Positions 10,494 through 23,039 of a DNA stretch of 64,000 bases are shown here, in pieces. Both the position numbers and the translations under genes were made by a program. A model generated the notes under the pieces. That model was not told the origin of the DNA. It searched no databases and worked only from the letters and a program-made list of their open reading frames with translations. The stretch spans positions 1-64,000 of the forward strand of contig QLIY01000172.1 of NCBI GenBank assembly GCA_003260075.1, read 5' to 3'. Each line of letters opens with the position of its first letter. Positions within the stretch are counted from its first letter, which is position 1. Source of the stretch: Phallusia mammillata. Its lineage: Eukaryota; Chordata; Ascidiacea; Phlebobranchia; Ascidiidae.

Positions 10494-12804
10494 TGTTAAC
10501 TTTTAGTGCACTTAAAGCTTTCTGCATGGTTTGCTCCAGTTGCGTTTTGTATTTTGTCATCACCAAACAGGTCCCCGAAAAATACCCTTCTGGGAAGGCT
10601 TATTGCTATTGAGCCGTTTCGGAATTCAGACACTACGTAACATGGGTTAAGTAATTGGCGGATGCCATTCGAGTCGACAGTGTTTTAAGTCTCTACAGCC
10701 TATTACAGACGCCTTATAAGATAGTTTGGGCGTTATCGCTTTTTTCTTTGTTTGGTGAAACCCTAAAAGGTAGAGCAATTGTAAAAACAAAGAATAAATA
10801 TCTCTACTACAGCTGTTATGGTGTTTTTTGGTCATCATGCATATCCTAGGCGCCACAACTGCAACAGTTCGGTAAACACTTTGTATGTGACGTTGTCTTT
10901 ATCAATCCGAATTCGAGGTGTTGCATCGCAAACCTACTAGATTTGTAAGGTTTTTTGAACACAAGTTTCACTCAAATCAGATTTCTATGCACCTTTCCTC
11001 CACTGTTGAAACAATAGATTTGAAAATCCACGGGACGAAACGCAGTAACACGACATCATGAACGTGACCTTTTTAAGTTGATACATATAAGATAACTTCC
11101 CCCCCCCCCACGGGACGAAACGCAGTAACACGACATCATGAACGTGACCTTTTTAATTTGATACATATAAGCCCAGCATGTAAAATTCACACTGGTGGTT
11201 TTATTTACTAAAATTTCGGAAGGTTCAATTACATAATATAATATTTTGTCCCAAAACACTAAACAATTTTACTTGCTTGATCAAGAAAACAGCGCATTGC
11301 AAACTATTGCAGACTGCGCATTTAACGCGTTGCAAAGTCGTGGTAAACAGAAATCGTGCCCCAAAAAATCCCCTCAGTGTACGAGGAACTGCCCTGCGGT
11401 TACGTCACCCTGAGCGTTTCTGTTGCTTTCACATTCCAATGGGGTCAGGCTTTACCTAATACGCTGTATGAGATGTTTCAGGCGTTCTATGTAATTTCTG
11501 ATGAAATATTTAAATTAGATCACCACTTTTTGCTTTATACTGCTTTGAACTTCGAAAGTTATACTTAAGTATACCCCCCCAAGAGCACGCCCCATTAAAT
11601 GCCTTTGCTCCCTGGGTTGTTTTGTTTACATGAAAAACAGTGATGATGATCCTGTAATACTTCAAAAATTGTACAATAACAGAGCCAAAAATAATCCACC
11701 GACACACAAAAATTTCTTAACAAACAGACAAATAAAAAACAAAAAACATAAGCAATCAATTAAACTATGAAATGAGTCATCATCTGTTGAAACAACACGC
11801 GATGTCTAAATTGTGTCTGGTTTTTGAATTAGCGAAAAGGAACGTTTCTAGTACTACACATATGTTTTTTCCGATCGGTCGCAAGGGTTGTCTTGGTGGT
11901 ACTGCTTTTATTAGCGTCCCCTTGTACAATATTATTTGGGGCCTCACTTCCAGATTGATTAATAAGCACAACACACACTATATAATTCAAATCCTGATTA
12001 GAGTATATTCCCTTAAAATTTATTTCCTACAAGTTTAAAGCACGAATTAAGTAGGAGCAATACAAAATTGCTAATGTAAACATTCATGTGTTTTTAAAAT
12101 GGGGAGGACATGGCCGCATGTTTCTCCTGGATATTTAAATTTTAACACCTGAAATATTTTTTGGTAAATTTAACTTGCGGAATTATGACGTAACGTAGTA
12201 AAACGTAATTGCAGGGATTAAATACTTTAAATCCTATAAAACCTCGAGGTTGAAAAAGTTGTTTCAAATTTTACTGGCCTGCAAGAGTAGAAATAGTTTA
12301 AAACTTCTGATTTGTGATATCTTTTTAGTGCCCCCTAAACAAAGGTACAAATTACCACGCTCCCCTGTAGCTCCCCTTGACAATTGTAATCAATATGGAA
12401 TAAAAATTTGTCATGATGCTTTTAAGAAACTTAAAAATCATTTTACTTTTAGATTGGAGTCACTCGGGTTTGGACAACACTCCCCCCCCCCTTGCACCAA
12501 GCCCTCAACAGATGCGTAGTGGTAAACGACAAAGATGAAGAACATGATTGGTGGATAAGTATAAACGCGCTGCAGCCATCACTGACACAGCTTCGTAACT
12601 AGGTCAGTCAAAAAACATCCGGCACATTGTGGAAAAGCGCAACTAGGTGGATAAGTTGGGGGTTCAAAAAGAAAAAAAAACGCAAAAAAGAAATCTTGTT
12701 AGTAGTTTTAGGCACCAATTAAAACGAAAAGCACACAAGAAAATCATAAATCATTACTACAAAATAATGTCGTTGATAAAACGCGTTTACTTTTTATAAC
12801 TAAA
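10494..12804. other. Intergenic, with another poly-C joined duplication
   Basis: No supportable exon. Bases 11030-11091 recur at 11110-11171 across a run of 11 C at 11099-11109. A further C run lies at about 12482-12491 without an obvious duplicated flank. Confidence 0.45.
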
Positions 12805-13047
12805 TCAGAGATTTATATTTGAAACAAATACATGGGCCGTGTCAAATACATCAAGGCGTTGTTCTCTCATCACGCGTTGTCTGTTCATGATAAACTTTCG
12901 ACCACTTTTACGTTTTTCCCGAATTTGGTTTTCCAATATAACATTAATACACACATTTTTTTGTAAAAGCACGGGGGTGTTGAGGACATCGTCAAAGATT
13001 TCTATCTCAACGATTTGGACGACGATAAACGGCATGCTCTGTGACAA
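12805..13047 (-). pseudogene. TMEM26-like copy C, remnant of the last exon
   Basis: The minus-strand frame contains a segment that aligns with the last exon of copies A and B: SMPFIVVQ for DVPFFALR, then VLLQKNVCINVILENQIR for IFFAIKNAFVIILLTNRI, and RVMREQR for RVMREAR. Hydrophobic positions of the helix are replaced by charged ones. No upstream exons 2-4 were found between this and the first-exon remnant at 13398. I read it as a decayed third gene. Confidence 0.55.
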
Positions 13048-13397
13048 AAATATTCTTAGTTATTATAAGCCTATTCTGCACCAAACGTGTTAATATAATG
13101 TAAATGCTGGTGCATAAAATCGATTAAAAACATATAGGCTTTTCTCAAGCATCCTAACTCAGCCTTGCATAACGCCGTCTATGTGTTTCCTCTCAGGACT
13201 GTGAGCAAGGCTTTAGGGAAAACCCCACGGGTAGTTTCAAATTTGCGCAGGAGTTGTTTTTGTCGCTTCATGGTGTCTGTTTGCCTAAGAGTTCACACAC
13301 CTTTAGGTTTCGTGGGCGTTTGATCAAGCCAAGCTTCAACCGATAGCAAATGGAAGGAATTGAGTAAAAACTATGGAGCGTTAGGCATACCTTAGAC

Positions 13398-13601
13398 TTA
13401 GAGCACACCACCTTCCAAACGTACGATATAGAGTGCATCTAGACATCTGGAAACAATCAATCCAATGATTCTTGCTTTTAAAGCCCGGTAAATTCCCGTT
13501 GAACAACATTGTTTAAATTTGCTACTCATACCGCGTTTGTTAATATATAACTGCTTCGAAATAAGAAGAAGACAATATAATTTCGTAGGCAACTTGGTCA
13601 T
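13398..13601 (-). pseudogene. TMEM26-like copy C, remnant of the first exon
   Basis: The residues QCCSTGIYRALKA and IVSRCLDALYIV match the N-terminus of copy B (MCCSVGFYRALKA, ILSRCLYALYLIV). The frame is then lost where the other copies read WRVVV, so a small indel is present. Exons 2-4 are absent. With the fragment at 12805-13047 it forms one degenerate gene on the same strand as copy B. Confidence 0.6.
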
Positions 13602-14066
13602 TTGATCTGGAAAAAATGCAAAATCAACAAATTCGTTGTAAAACTGTCTGTCGTGTTAAGCGTATACTTGACTTTTGCTTAACAAAGACGCAAACTTCAT
13701 CACACATAGTATACCGTTGCAACATGGTCTGCATACTGTCTCAGCATCGACTAAGCGCTGAGTTTTAGCTCTTCAGTCTTTTTCGTTTTGTAATTAAAAT
13801 CAATAGACTACTTCCCCGAATGCTCTTCTTGTAGAGGTTTCATTCATTGAACTGTGCATACCATTCCGGTCAGTCTTAACAACGTAATATAGTTCGCTCC
13901 AAACGATCTTTGCAATGTTGCGAAAAATAATGTTAAGCGAGAATGAAGATGTTCATTTGACCAACAACTATAAACAGTTTAAAAATGTTTCATGATTAAA
14001 CCCATGTTTTACGATTTTAAGTTGGCGTTTGTTTAGGTGTACATTTTTTAATTTCAAGTCCAAATA

Positions 14067-14387
14067 CTAAATCACTTGCAAATTGTTGTCCTGTGTCAAA
14101 TGATGCCTTAATCCTTCTCGTGAAATAATCACAAAGCAAATTGTGCCCAAAGAGAAGGTCATTATGCTGCAAGGTTCTTCAATTAATCGTTTATTGTGAT
14201 AAGCAAACTTATTACCTTCGCCAAACCAGTTTGGACTGTTCCACATGCAAACAGGCCCTTCCGTGTGTTTTTGTATTTTCTCATCACAAATCTGGTTTTC
14301 AGTAGAGAAGCTTAGTATAATTGATGCATAAGGTACTAAAACACTTTCCATGAAAGCGCTTGCGCTCGTAATTAGATAGTTATGCAT
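14067..14387 (-). CDS. Unrecognised open frame with two hydrophobic segments
   Basis: A 106-residue open frame starts with ATG and has two hydrophobic stretches, around residues 6-28 and 74-92, with a hydrophilic Cys-containing loop between them. That pattern would suit a small two-pass membrane protein. I do not recognise the family and no splice context supports it, so it may be chance. Confidence 0.25.
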   Translation of the reverse strand: MHNYLITSASAFMESVLVPYASIILSFSTENQICDEKIQKHTEGPVCMWNSPNWFGEGNKFAYHNKRLIEEPCSIMTFSLGTICFVIISREGLRHHLTQDNNLQVI

Positions 14388-14805
14388 TTTTTTTAATTTA
14401 TGGCAAAATATTTTTGCACGACGGTAAAAATGTTTGTACTTATTCTAAATCAGTTGACAATTTGAATTTGTTCACGCATTCTTCGAAAAGAGTTAAAGTT
14501 AACCACACAAAAAACCTGAACTAACCCCAAGCAAAAAATCCCCTCACTGTTCCAGATAACAGTTATGCGATTAGGTGACACGCATAGTTGCTGTGCACAT
14601 ACCATACGAGTCGACACTCAAACTCCGGTAATTCACAGCGTAGTTGAATTGCTTTTAGTCAGAAGGAAGATCGCTCAATTTTTCTTCAATTTCTGTTGAG
14701 GGTTTATTCGAATAGCCAAAAATTTCAGCCTGTTTAAATTTTAAAAAGGCGGAACAACACAACCAAAAAACAAACGTTCCTGGCTTATTTGTTATAGTTT
14801 CATTC

Positions 14806-14806
<1 letters not shown>

Positions 14807-14894
<88 letters not shown>
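14807..14894. repeat. Run of 88 consecutive C
   Basis: A pure C homopolymer of 88 bases. The flanks are not copies of each other. The length is improbable for a normal genome and the run probably reflects an unresolved or artefactual join. Confidence 0.8.
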
Positions 14895-14895
<1 letters not shown>

Positions 14896-15936
14896 AGCTG
14901 CCTGTTTTATTGCAAGTCCGTTGATCATTTTTTATTTGATTGTTTCGGTTTTAGGCAATTGGTGACTTCAATCCATCGTAAGTTGAAGCAATGCCGCATA
15001 AGTTTCTTGCTCAGGGAAAACACAAGCGCCGGAGATAGCTTACTTGTAAGGATGTCTCAACTGTCTGGTCTAATATCCTATTCTCTTGAAGTTTAAAGGG
15101 TTTCCTGTGCACAAGTCACACAGTTTAACTGTTGAAGTGTTTCCCACAAACACATTTAAATTCGAGTATTTTGGTAATACATCATTTGAACCATTCTGTT
15201 ATTTAGCAGCCTATTTAAAAAAAAAAATCTTATCCAATATTCTTTGTTTCCTTTTGGAATTTTTGTTTGGTAACCCTTATTTTGAGGATTTCAACCTGTT
15301 ATATCAATTTGTTAGAATATAGTGTTTCTTTACATTATTTGGGTCAATGTCTTTTGATTTTTTAACAACACATACATTCCATGCACTAATTAAAATGACA
15401 AAATAGGCTACCATAACGTAAGTGCTGGTGCAACTAATGCTCTCAGCTTGAGGGAAAACACATGTTTGAGGTATCTACAATTTTGCTCCGAAAACAAGAC
15501 TATACATTGCCCACAACACATATTTTAAGGTAGAAGATGATACACAGTTTTTTTGTTCAAATATAAATTCAATTTGCAAAATACGCGCTACTAATTTTTT
15601 TTTAAACAGTAAAGCAGAAATAAAAACTGGAACTTGAAAATGTTGAACTTGAAATTATACAAACAAAAATGGGATTCAAGGCAGGTCAGTTTTTAAACTT
15701 TGTTACATAAAATCTTAGACACATGCTTACAGAACAGAGAGATAATCCAGTGTAAACTATTTCCAGGTGTTAAAAACAAGAGACAAAGCACAGTTCCACC
15801 AATAACAAAATCACAGTCAAGTACATGAAATTCCCACTGGTAATGTAAAACACCTATTGTGATCCAACCTCTTTAAAACCAACATGCAAAAGCAAGCACC
15901 AATTCAGACACTTTGTGTTTCCTAGGTAATGGGTGG
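14895..15936. other. Intergenic
   Basis: No supportable exon. AT-rich sequence downstream of HMT gene 1. Confidence 0.4.
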
Positions 15937-18900
15937 TCAGTTTTTAGATTCCCACTCCTGAACCACATCTTTTATTTGTTGGATATGTTCAGGTGTTACC
16001 ATACAACAACCTCCAATCCACGAAAAAACTCCAGTGTCCAACCATGAAGGAATATCCTTAATGCAGTCCCATGCCAACCTATAAAATTTAATATTTCTGT
16101 TAAAAATTTCCAAAAATAGAGGTTTGCTTTGCATTATTTTTACTGACTAGATGAACCATCATACTTGACACTGCCTTTAACACTATATGGGTGGCTTAGC
16201 ACATTTTGCCGGTGCACATACACAATGACCTATTTTGAAACAATAATACATTTTCCATATTTATTTTTATATTGGGTACCATATTACCCACTAGTTTTAT
16301 AACATTCTTTTTACAATTCAGACATTGTTAGAAGTTTTAAAGAAAACAATGGGTAAATAGTGGGGCTATATGGTAAAACACAACCATTGACAACTATAAA
16401 GGCAAATTCTACAATCTGTCAAAACTTTTTTAATTTGGACATAGTTAAACAAATTCACCCATTCTAGGGGACCAGTGATGTGAATGTCGGAGCTATAGGG
16501 CTAAACACAACACTCGAAATACCATGTTTTACAAACTGTCCAAAATTATTTTAATTGGCATGTCTTTTAAAACTTCAGCAACTTTGGGGGGTAGTGGGGT
16601 AAATGTTGGGGCTATTGAGTCAAACATAAAAAGAGAAAAAGAAAAGAAAGAACATACAAAAGCGTGTAAAATCAAAATGGAAGAGGACCGATACAAATAC
16701 AATGAATACAATTGCCAATTACACCACAAAGCTGTATAAGAATGATTCAATATAGCTCATATAACCTACTTTGCTTCTTGACGAGTAGAAACTGTGTTAT
16801 TAGGATAGGCAATGAATCGTTGATGTGGTGCCATACATTCTTTTGCAATAAGAGCTATTGGAAGAACCTGTTCTGGGCTGGAACAGTTCATTCCTACAGC
16901 AACCACCTGTTCATACTTGGATAAAGTTTGAAATGCTTCCCTAAGGTTTTCACCATGACTGGTCTCGCATCCACTCTGCAATTAAAATTACTGTGTCATG
17001 AATGTATGTAAAAATGTTTTTTTGACAGAAGGGTATTTACTGCATTAGTAATGTTTGTAGGGGAAACAGCCGAATGCTCTTGTGTTTATAGTAGCCAACA
17101 TTAAGTGTTTAAAAACATTCTCACATATAGAAATAGGTACCAGCAGGTTCTGTTCTATTTACATGAGGGCATAGCTACATGTGCAAATATTTCCTGTTAA
17201 TTGGGCATGTCTAATTATCAACAAACAAGTTGTCATGTTTAATATGTAAATAGCAACAAATTACCTTTGTTGAAAAAGTAATCCATGCTTTGGCTCCAGG
17301 TATTTCTCTAAGAAGTTCAGCAATCACAATAGCTTCTTTAAATGCAGGTAATGTTTCACAAGCAAGAATGTCAACTCCTTGCGATACCAAAATTTTCATT
17401 TGTGTCCTATGAAAATCTTTTAGAACCTGTTGAAACCTTATTTCTAACTTTTGCTGTACACCATACTTAATGGTAATTAATCGATTACTGGATGTTTTAG
17501 CCAACATTACAACTTTTAATTTTATTTACTTTTGATTTCATTTCTTGTTTAGAAATACAAGACTGGTATTTATGAAACAATCTAGTCTTAAACTGATTAG
17601 AAGCAAGTATTTAACTGTTCAAAAGCCAATTTTTTACATTCTTTTGTCTGCAGAAGATTTGTTAATTAAAAAAACTGTTTAAGCTTGTTTAGAAAAATGC
17701 AAATCAGACAATCTGAGAATTAGGTTTGGTGGCAAACTTCAGTCTCTCATATAACATGTGAAACCCAACTTTTAGTTAAAAAGTATGTGTCATTAATATA
17801 CCGAAGTTGAAACTTTGTCAATGTAAGAACCGGTGTACTCAGATCGATCATGCAACATAGCCCCATAAGGGCCAACTGATCCACCAATAATGCCCCCCCC
17901 CCCCTACTTCCACCAAAATCTTTCACAGCTTGCTTGGAAATGTCCACACAAGATCTAAGGATTTGCTCTGCTTCCTGAACAACATACAATTTTACCCATA
18001 TAAATCACAATACAATAACTGGTGAATGTTGTGATAATGACCGTCACTGTTTTGTGCTCCATAACATTCCAATATTGCGTTATTATTTCTAGTTTAGTAA
18101 TTATTTTCATGCATATGTATTACTTTGTTTATCTTTTACCAGGCAAAATAAATTTTATTAAACTCAGGTGTATTCATGCCTGTGCACAGAATTCACATCT
18201 CACGTTTTTTATGCTCTCTGGGAACTTAACATGACATAGGTTAAAAGTTTACTTATTTTTCACTAATGTTTAATTTAAGTCTCTTTTTTATGCAAAAAGA
18301 AGATTTGTTTGTTCACTAAAACTAAGAAAAACATAAAAACCCTTACTTCAACTGTAACACCAAGATTTTCCACATAACCCTGGACTGATGCTTGATAAGT
18401 AGCAGTTGTAATAACATTGCTCCCAGCTTTTAAAAACCTAACCAAATACTTTTGACTACAATGTTTATAAAATTTAAACTATATCACAAATTCACTTTTT
18501 TGATTTATTTTTTGTTCAGTCTTAAATGTATAAACATAAACGTTTTTAGAGCAGTTACTGATATCTTTAAATCATTTACCTTGTATGAACATTCTTGATT
18601 GATGTTGGATTTTGATACGGCACCCGAGCAGACCACAATGGATCATTCTGGAAAATGCATTTTTAATACAAAATGGTTTGACATTTGGGGCAAACAAATA
18701 CGATTGGCAAAAACTGTTTTTGCCTAACGTAACTTTTAATTGTGAGTGTGACAATTATCTGGAGCTTAAGTTTTAGATCATTGCTGCCTTTAACAACAAA
18801 ACCAAAAACTTTATATCACCTATATAATTAAAAACCAGCTCTGTTGAGAAATGAGAATCTATAACCAAACCAAAGCACCTTATAAAAAAGGACTCTGTGT

Positions 18901-19115
18901 TTGACATGGCTGGGTTAATGGAAACAAAACACACTCCTAAAGACATTTCACTACAAACAAAGTTGTGCCCGTAAATATAAGCCCAAAATTCTTTCTTTGG
19001 ATTCTCACAAAACGTTCCGGTTACTTACATTTAACTGTATTTCGTCATATCCTCCATTAATAAATAAATCTGTACCCAAACCTCCGGATAAAATGTTAAT
19101 AGCGTTTCCTTCCAT
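15937..19115 (-). CDS. Homocysteine S-methyltransferase, gene 1
   Basis: Seven minus-strand exons: 19029-19115, 18580-18647, 18347-18437, 17802-17974, 17265-17426, 16770-16975 and 15937-16078, giving about 290 residues. The family transfers a methyl group from S-methylmethionine or a similar donor to homocysteine, making methionine, in the cytosol. The fold is a TIM barrel with a zinc ion held by three Cys. Here these are the Cys of VAVGMNC (exon 6) and the pair in WIGGCC (exon 7). Other landmarks are GGLGTDL near the N-terminus, NVITTATYQAS (exon 3) and VDILACETLP (exon 5). Exon 4 holds a run of 12 G (forward C at 17893-17904) and is 5 bases longer than its counterpart in gene 2. That breaks the frame where the family reads GSVGPYGA, and I take it as an assembly fault. 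Gene 2 lies at 31783-39573 in opposite orientation. Confidence 0.9.
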
Positions 19116-19789
19116 TACAATACATTGACCAAAAGAGTAAAGTGTTCTTTAATTTCAAAAACCTTTGTCACAATTTACAACAAGTTTATCAACACGTTGG
19201 AAAAGCGTAAAGGTTTTTCCCCTCTTTTGACACTAAAAACATGACGATACAAAATTTTAGCTGACTTAGGCTACACAACCGGAATGTAAAAATACCTTGT
19301 TCCGGCGCCAGGGATTATATGAAATCGGTTATATTAATCGGATTTAATGTTTTGCTCCGCGATTGTTTTCCAATTTAACACTTGTTTTGATTGAGAACAT
19401 GATTTGACGTAGGTCTACGAACAACTTTTTTGGAAAAACAGTTACCGGTAATTATAATTACTGAAAACAATCTTTGAAAATCTGCATGACAAGAAAATAT
19501 TTTTATATTTTGTGTCATTTGGAAACTCTATTGACAAATTTACCGAGGTTCAGGTTTGGTTCAGGAATTTTGCAGGAAATTATTTTCCCCTGTTATGATA
19601 TAAATTAAAGCCTAAAATTAAAAAGCTTAAAAATTTATTTTCGAAATCTAAGTTGAATTGAATTTTGCCTATCTTTTCCAAAATGAGGATCACAATATAT
19701 CTCACTCCTATATTGTTTTGTTTTCCATAGTTCTGCACTTTACAAGCGATTTGTTTAGGCCTAAACTAAATTGTTAGCTAAGTCCACCT
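19116..19789. other. Upstream region of HMT gene 1
   Basis: No exon was recognised. It should hold the HMT gene 1 promoter, but no specific element is evident. Confidence 0.4.
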
Positions 19790-19922
19790 TGTAGCGGCCT
19801 CTCTCACTATCGTTATCGTGTACTTTCATACTACAGCGAACCGGACAGATTGCCTTCTTTCTCTGACTCTTTCGCAAATTGTGTTATTCTATTACAATAC
19901 CTCGAATATACACCTTGCTACA
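19790..19922 (+). mobile_element. Short LTR of a Ty3/gypsy-type element
   Basis: The 133-bp segment begins TGTAGC and ends GCTACA, a 6-bp inverted terminus. It is followed at once by TTTGGTGACCCC, which looks like a tRNA primer-binding site of gypsy-type elements. The gag start lies 40 bases further on. No partner LTR was found in the window. Confidence 0.6.
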
Positions 19923-19962
19923 TTTGGTGACCCCATGCATGCAAAAACGTTATTTTTGCATT

Positions 19963-20511
19963 ATGACAGAAGCCACAAACTCAGAGAATGCTGTAGCAGT
20001 AAAGTTACCTACGTTTTGGACAGCTCAGCCACGAGTTTGGTTTCAGCAAGCGGATGCACAGTTCGCTCTAAAAAACATTACAGGGGATCTAACGAAGTAC
20101 TATTATGTCGTTTCGGCTCTGGATCAGGACACAGCAAATCGTCTTATAGACCTGCTAGAAAGCCCTCCAGACGCAGCTAAATACGAGGCAATCAAGACAC
20201 ATTTGGTAGAAACCTTTTGTCTTTCGCGCCCACAGAGGGCCATGCGGTTACTTCACATGTTTCCTTTGGGCGACAGAATGCCATCCACTTTATTGGATAA
20301 CATGCTTGCATTACTGGGCGATGCCAAGGAATGTTTTGTTTTCCAAAAATTGTTTTTGGAGCGATTGCCTGAGTATATCCGCACACGCCTGAGCGGAGAG
20401 AAAATCATCAATCCGCGGCTCTTGGCCCGCAAAGCTGATGCGATATGCGCTACAACCTCTTTATTTCTCTTTCCACAGACTCGATCGTTGGTTGCGCTCA
20501 AACGAACTTAA
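19963..20511 (+). pseudogene. Gag fragment of a Ty3/gypsy-type LTR retrotransposon
   Basis: An open frame of about 183 codons follows the LTR and primer site. It has the arrangement seen in metazoan gypsy gag proteins: an FWTAQPRVWFQQADAQF opening, a KYYYVVSALD segment, and a LARKADAI region near the end. The frame stops at 20511 with an unrelated tail after the conserved part. No zinc knuckle, protease, polymerase or integrase follows. It is a 5'-end remnant and cannot move on its own. It lies between HMT gene 1 and the PMP22-like gene. Confidence 0.75.
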
Positions 20512-20627
20512 GTTTATGTTTTTCTGTAGAGCGTCACAATTGACCAAGTACTTCTCAAATTTGAGCAGCTTTATGTAAGTTTGACAATAAAATAGCGAGT
20601 AACATTTTTTGAAAATTAGCGACATTT

Positions 20628-22542
20628 TCATGCAGTGACGGTGTGCGACTTGTTACTCGCAACAAACAATTTTTCGTAGATTGAATGTAACATGAACAAG
20701 GCACAAAGACAAATCAGGGCAGTAGCGGCCCAACCCAAACCAAACGAATAATCGTATTCCGGAGTCATGAACTTCAACATATGATCTGTAAATTCACTCA
20801 AATTGCCGGGGCGAGAACTGTTAAAAATGCTTGAACTGTGCAAAAATTTTGTAACATTTTGCACATTGAATTTTGCATTGCTGTTCCAGTCATTAAAAGT
20901 AGTTGTTAATCGCAGTTTTGAATCGAGTGATTGATTTGTCGAGTAAACTCCCATTCCACTGATACACAACGCGACTGTAACAACAAAACTTTTGAAATTT
21001 GAGAGACTCACGGCAAAAGAGCTAAAACTTAAAAAACAAAAAATAGTGAAAACAGAAATTGTTAAAAAATGCTAGATATAATTTTTCTCAAATAGTTTTG
21101 TAAATTTTTTTAGGCATAAACCCACATAAACTTCAAATTGGCTAACCTGAAATAAAATACGCAAAACCACCGGCCAGTATGCAAGCTTGTTTCCATTTCT
21201 GCAGCTCCGTTTTGGTTTTCGCAAAAGCGTTATATGACGTCATAGCGATTCCCAAAGCAAGAAAAACGAGGCTTGCAATCAACAGGGCAGCAGTTGTACT
21301 TGAGGTCTGGTCACCTGTAATTTTTCAGTGCAAGTCACAGGTTTGGCAATATAGGACTCTAAAATGCACCCTATTCCACATTTTTCAAACGTTCAGTGTT
21401 AACAACATTATTCAGTAATGTGGAAAAAAATGTTTAACTCGCGGTTTTTGGTCACTTTTTTGATGTATTTTCCAGATTTTTCAGACCGTTTTTAGTTATT
21501 GTATTACGTTCCTTTTTGCAAATTCATTCGTTAACAGTCAAAAACGATTTGTGTACTCTTCCCATAAAGTTACCGAAACGATTGTTTCTTTAAATATGTA
21601 AATGAATTAAAATCCCCCCCCCCACAAAAAAAGATAATAAAGTTGCCTAATACCTAAAACTTCTGCAGAAAATACGTGTGCTTTGACGATTTCCACTCGG
21701 TATGTGAAAAGTCCAATGCGAAAGCATATTCCTGGCTTATTTTTATTCCAATCAATATTTTCTCGTGATTTTGGTACAAACGAGTCAATAAAAACATCCA
21801 ACACCACCTGGTTTCTGGTACAAATCTGTGTGACACATTTAGCGCATGAAATGAGTTGCAAATGTTGCATTTATGAAAGAAAATTCCTATTAAGCTTATT
21901 GCATTGAAACAGTCCGACATAACTAATTGGTTGTATAGCTTAAATTTGTTTCAGTAAGCGTAATACTCAATAAGTCCCCAAAGGGCAAGCAAAATAAGAT
22001 AAATTTAGTCTACAAAAAGCAAGACAGTAATTGACTTCTATTTCTATAAAAATGATCAAACATTTTTCCACTTATCGAAAAGGAACCTTTACGTCTTTGA
22101 GGTTTCTTAAATTCTGCGATATGTTACATGTGGCCATATCTTTCGCATTGGCAAAGTTTTTTTTTATTACAGTGCAAGCTCTAAACAAGATCGTACCTGC
22201 AAAACGTAACTGGCCGTAGGCGATAGTAAAGTGGCATGAACAACACAAACCGACCCTCCAGCTACTTGCTAAACTATTTTCCAACATAAATCGTTTAAAG
22301 TATAAAATAGACTAAAAATTTTAATAATTGTTGACGAATTGTTGAATACATGCTATATCCTGTTGAAGTTTGCAATAATTTTTTATTGTAATTTGTACAA
22401 GAAAGGGTACCTATGCCCAAAATACATTAAAATAACTTTTCAAATTTACCTTTGTCCAACCATTGGTTGCCAGAGAAACGATCAGTAAAATTGCTGCCAA
22501 AGTTGCCATAACAACAGCCGAAATTTGAACGCTGTGTGCCAT
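20628..22542 (-). CDS. PMP22/claudin-like four-helix membrane protein
   Basis: Five minus-strand exons: 22450-22542, 22197-22268, 21654-21825, 21147-21314 and 20628-21021. The first encodes an N-terminal helix ending SLATNGWTK, typical of the PMP22/EMP/claudin superfamily. Exons 2-3 encode an extracellular loop with several Cys and FRIGLFTYR. Exon 4 encodes the second helix (AALLIASLVFLALGIA) and the start of the third. Exon 5 has a further helix, a loop with NQS and NSS glycosylation sites, and the last helix (WAATALICLCALFML). Exons 1-4 join in phase. The exon 4/5 junction does not with donor GGTTAG; an upstream GTATTT donor (exon ending 21161) restores phase. Function is unassigned; the superfamily acts in junctions and membrane organisation. 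Confidence 0.65.
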
Positions 22543-23039
22543 ATTCCTGAGCTTTTGTTTTATACTATACATTCAATACAGATTAGATTGTGCTTAGAAA
22601 AAGCAAAAAATATTCAACACATCAGTAGACATTAAGATAATTACTTAAATAAAACCTCAGTTTATCCTATTGATAAAAACGTTCTCTAGCAATTTTTAAA
22701 ATAGGATTGCAAAAACTTTCATTTTCATAGCTCTCTGTAACACTACAACGCAAACTCATGTGGTCCGAAAACAAAACGCCTTGGGCATTACAAACCGGTG
22801 TTTATATATTATTTCTATGACGCATTTGTTTCGTATTGGACCCAGGTAACGTCGACATTATAAAGAATTACGACTAGGTCAGTCAAGTAACGATCATATT
22901 AGATACAGTTTACTATAAACTAGCCTAACTTTGTTTATAAAAACCATATTTTCTCCAATGAATTAAAACAAAGCCTGCTTTTCATATCATTGGAGGACCT
23001 GTTCATTTAGTGTGTGGATATTATAAATATGTCGACGTA
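22543..23039. other. Intergenic
   Basis: Upstream of the PMP22-like gene; no exon recognised. Confidence 0.4.

Noticed and set aside
11277..11568. Overlapping open frames of 60-70 codons
   Set aside because: No start context, splice sites, domain or hydrophobic pattern supports them; they look like chance frames.
22197..22268. A W-x-x-GLC-C claudin-type signature in exon 2 of the PMP22-like gene
   Set aside because: It appears only in a frame that does not join exons 1 and 3. The phase-consistent frame gives different residues.
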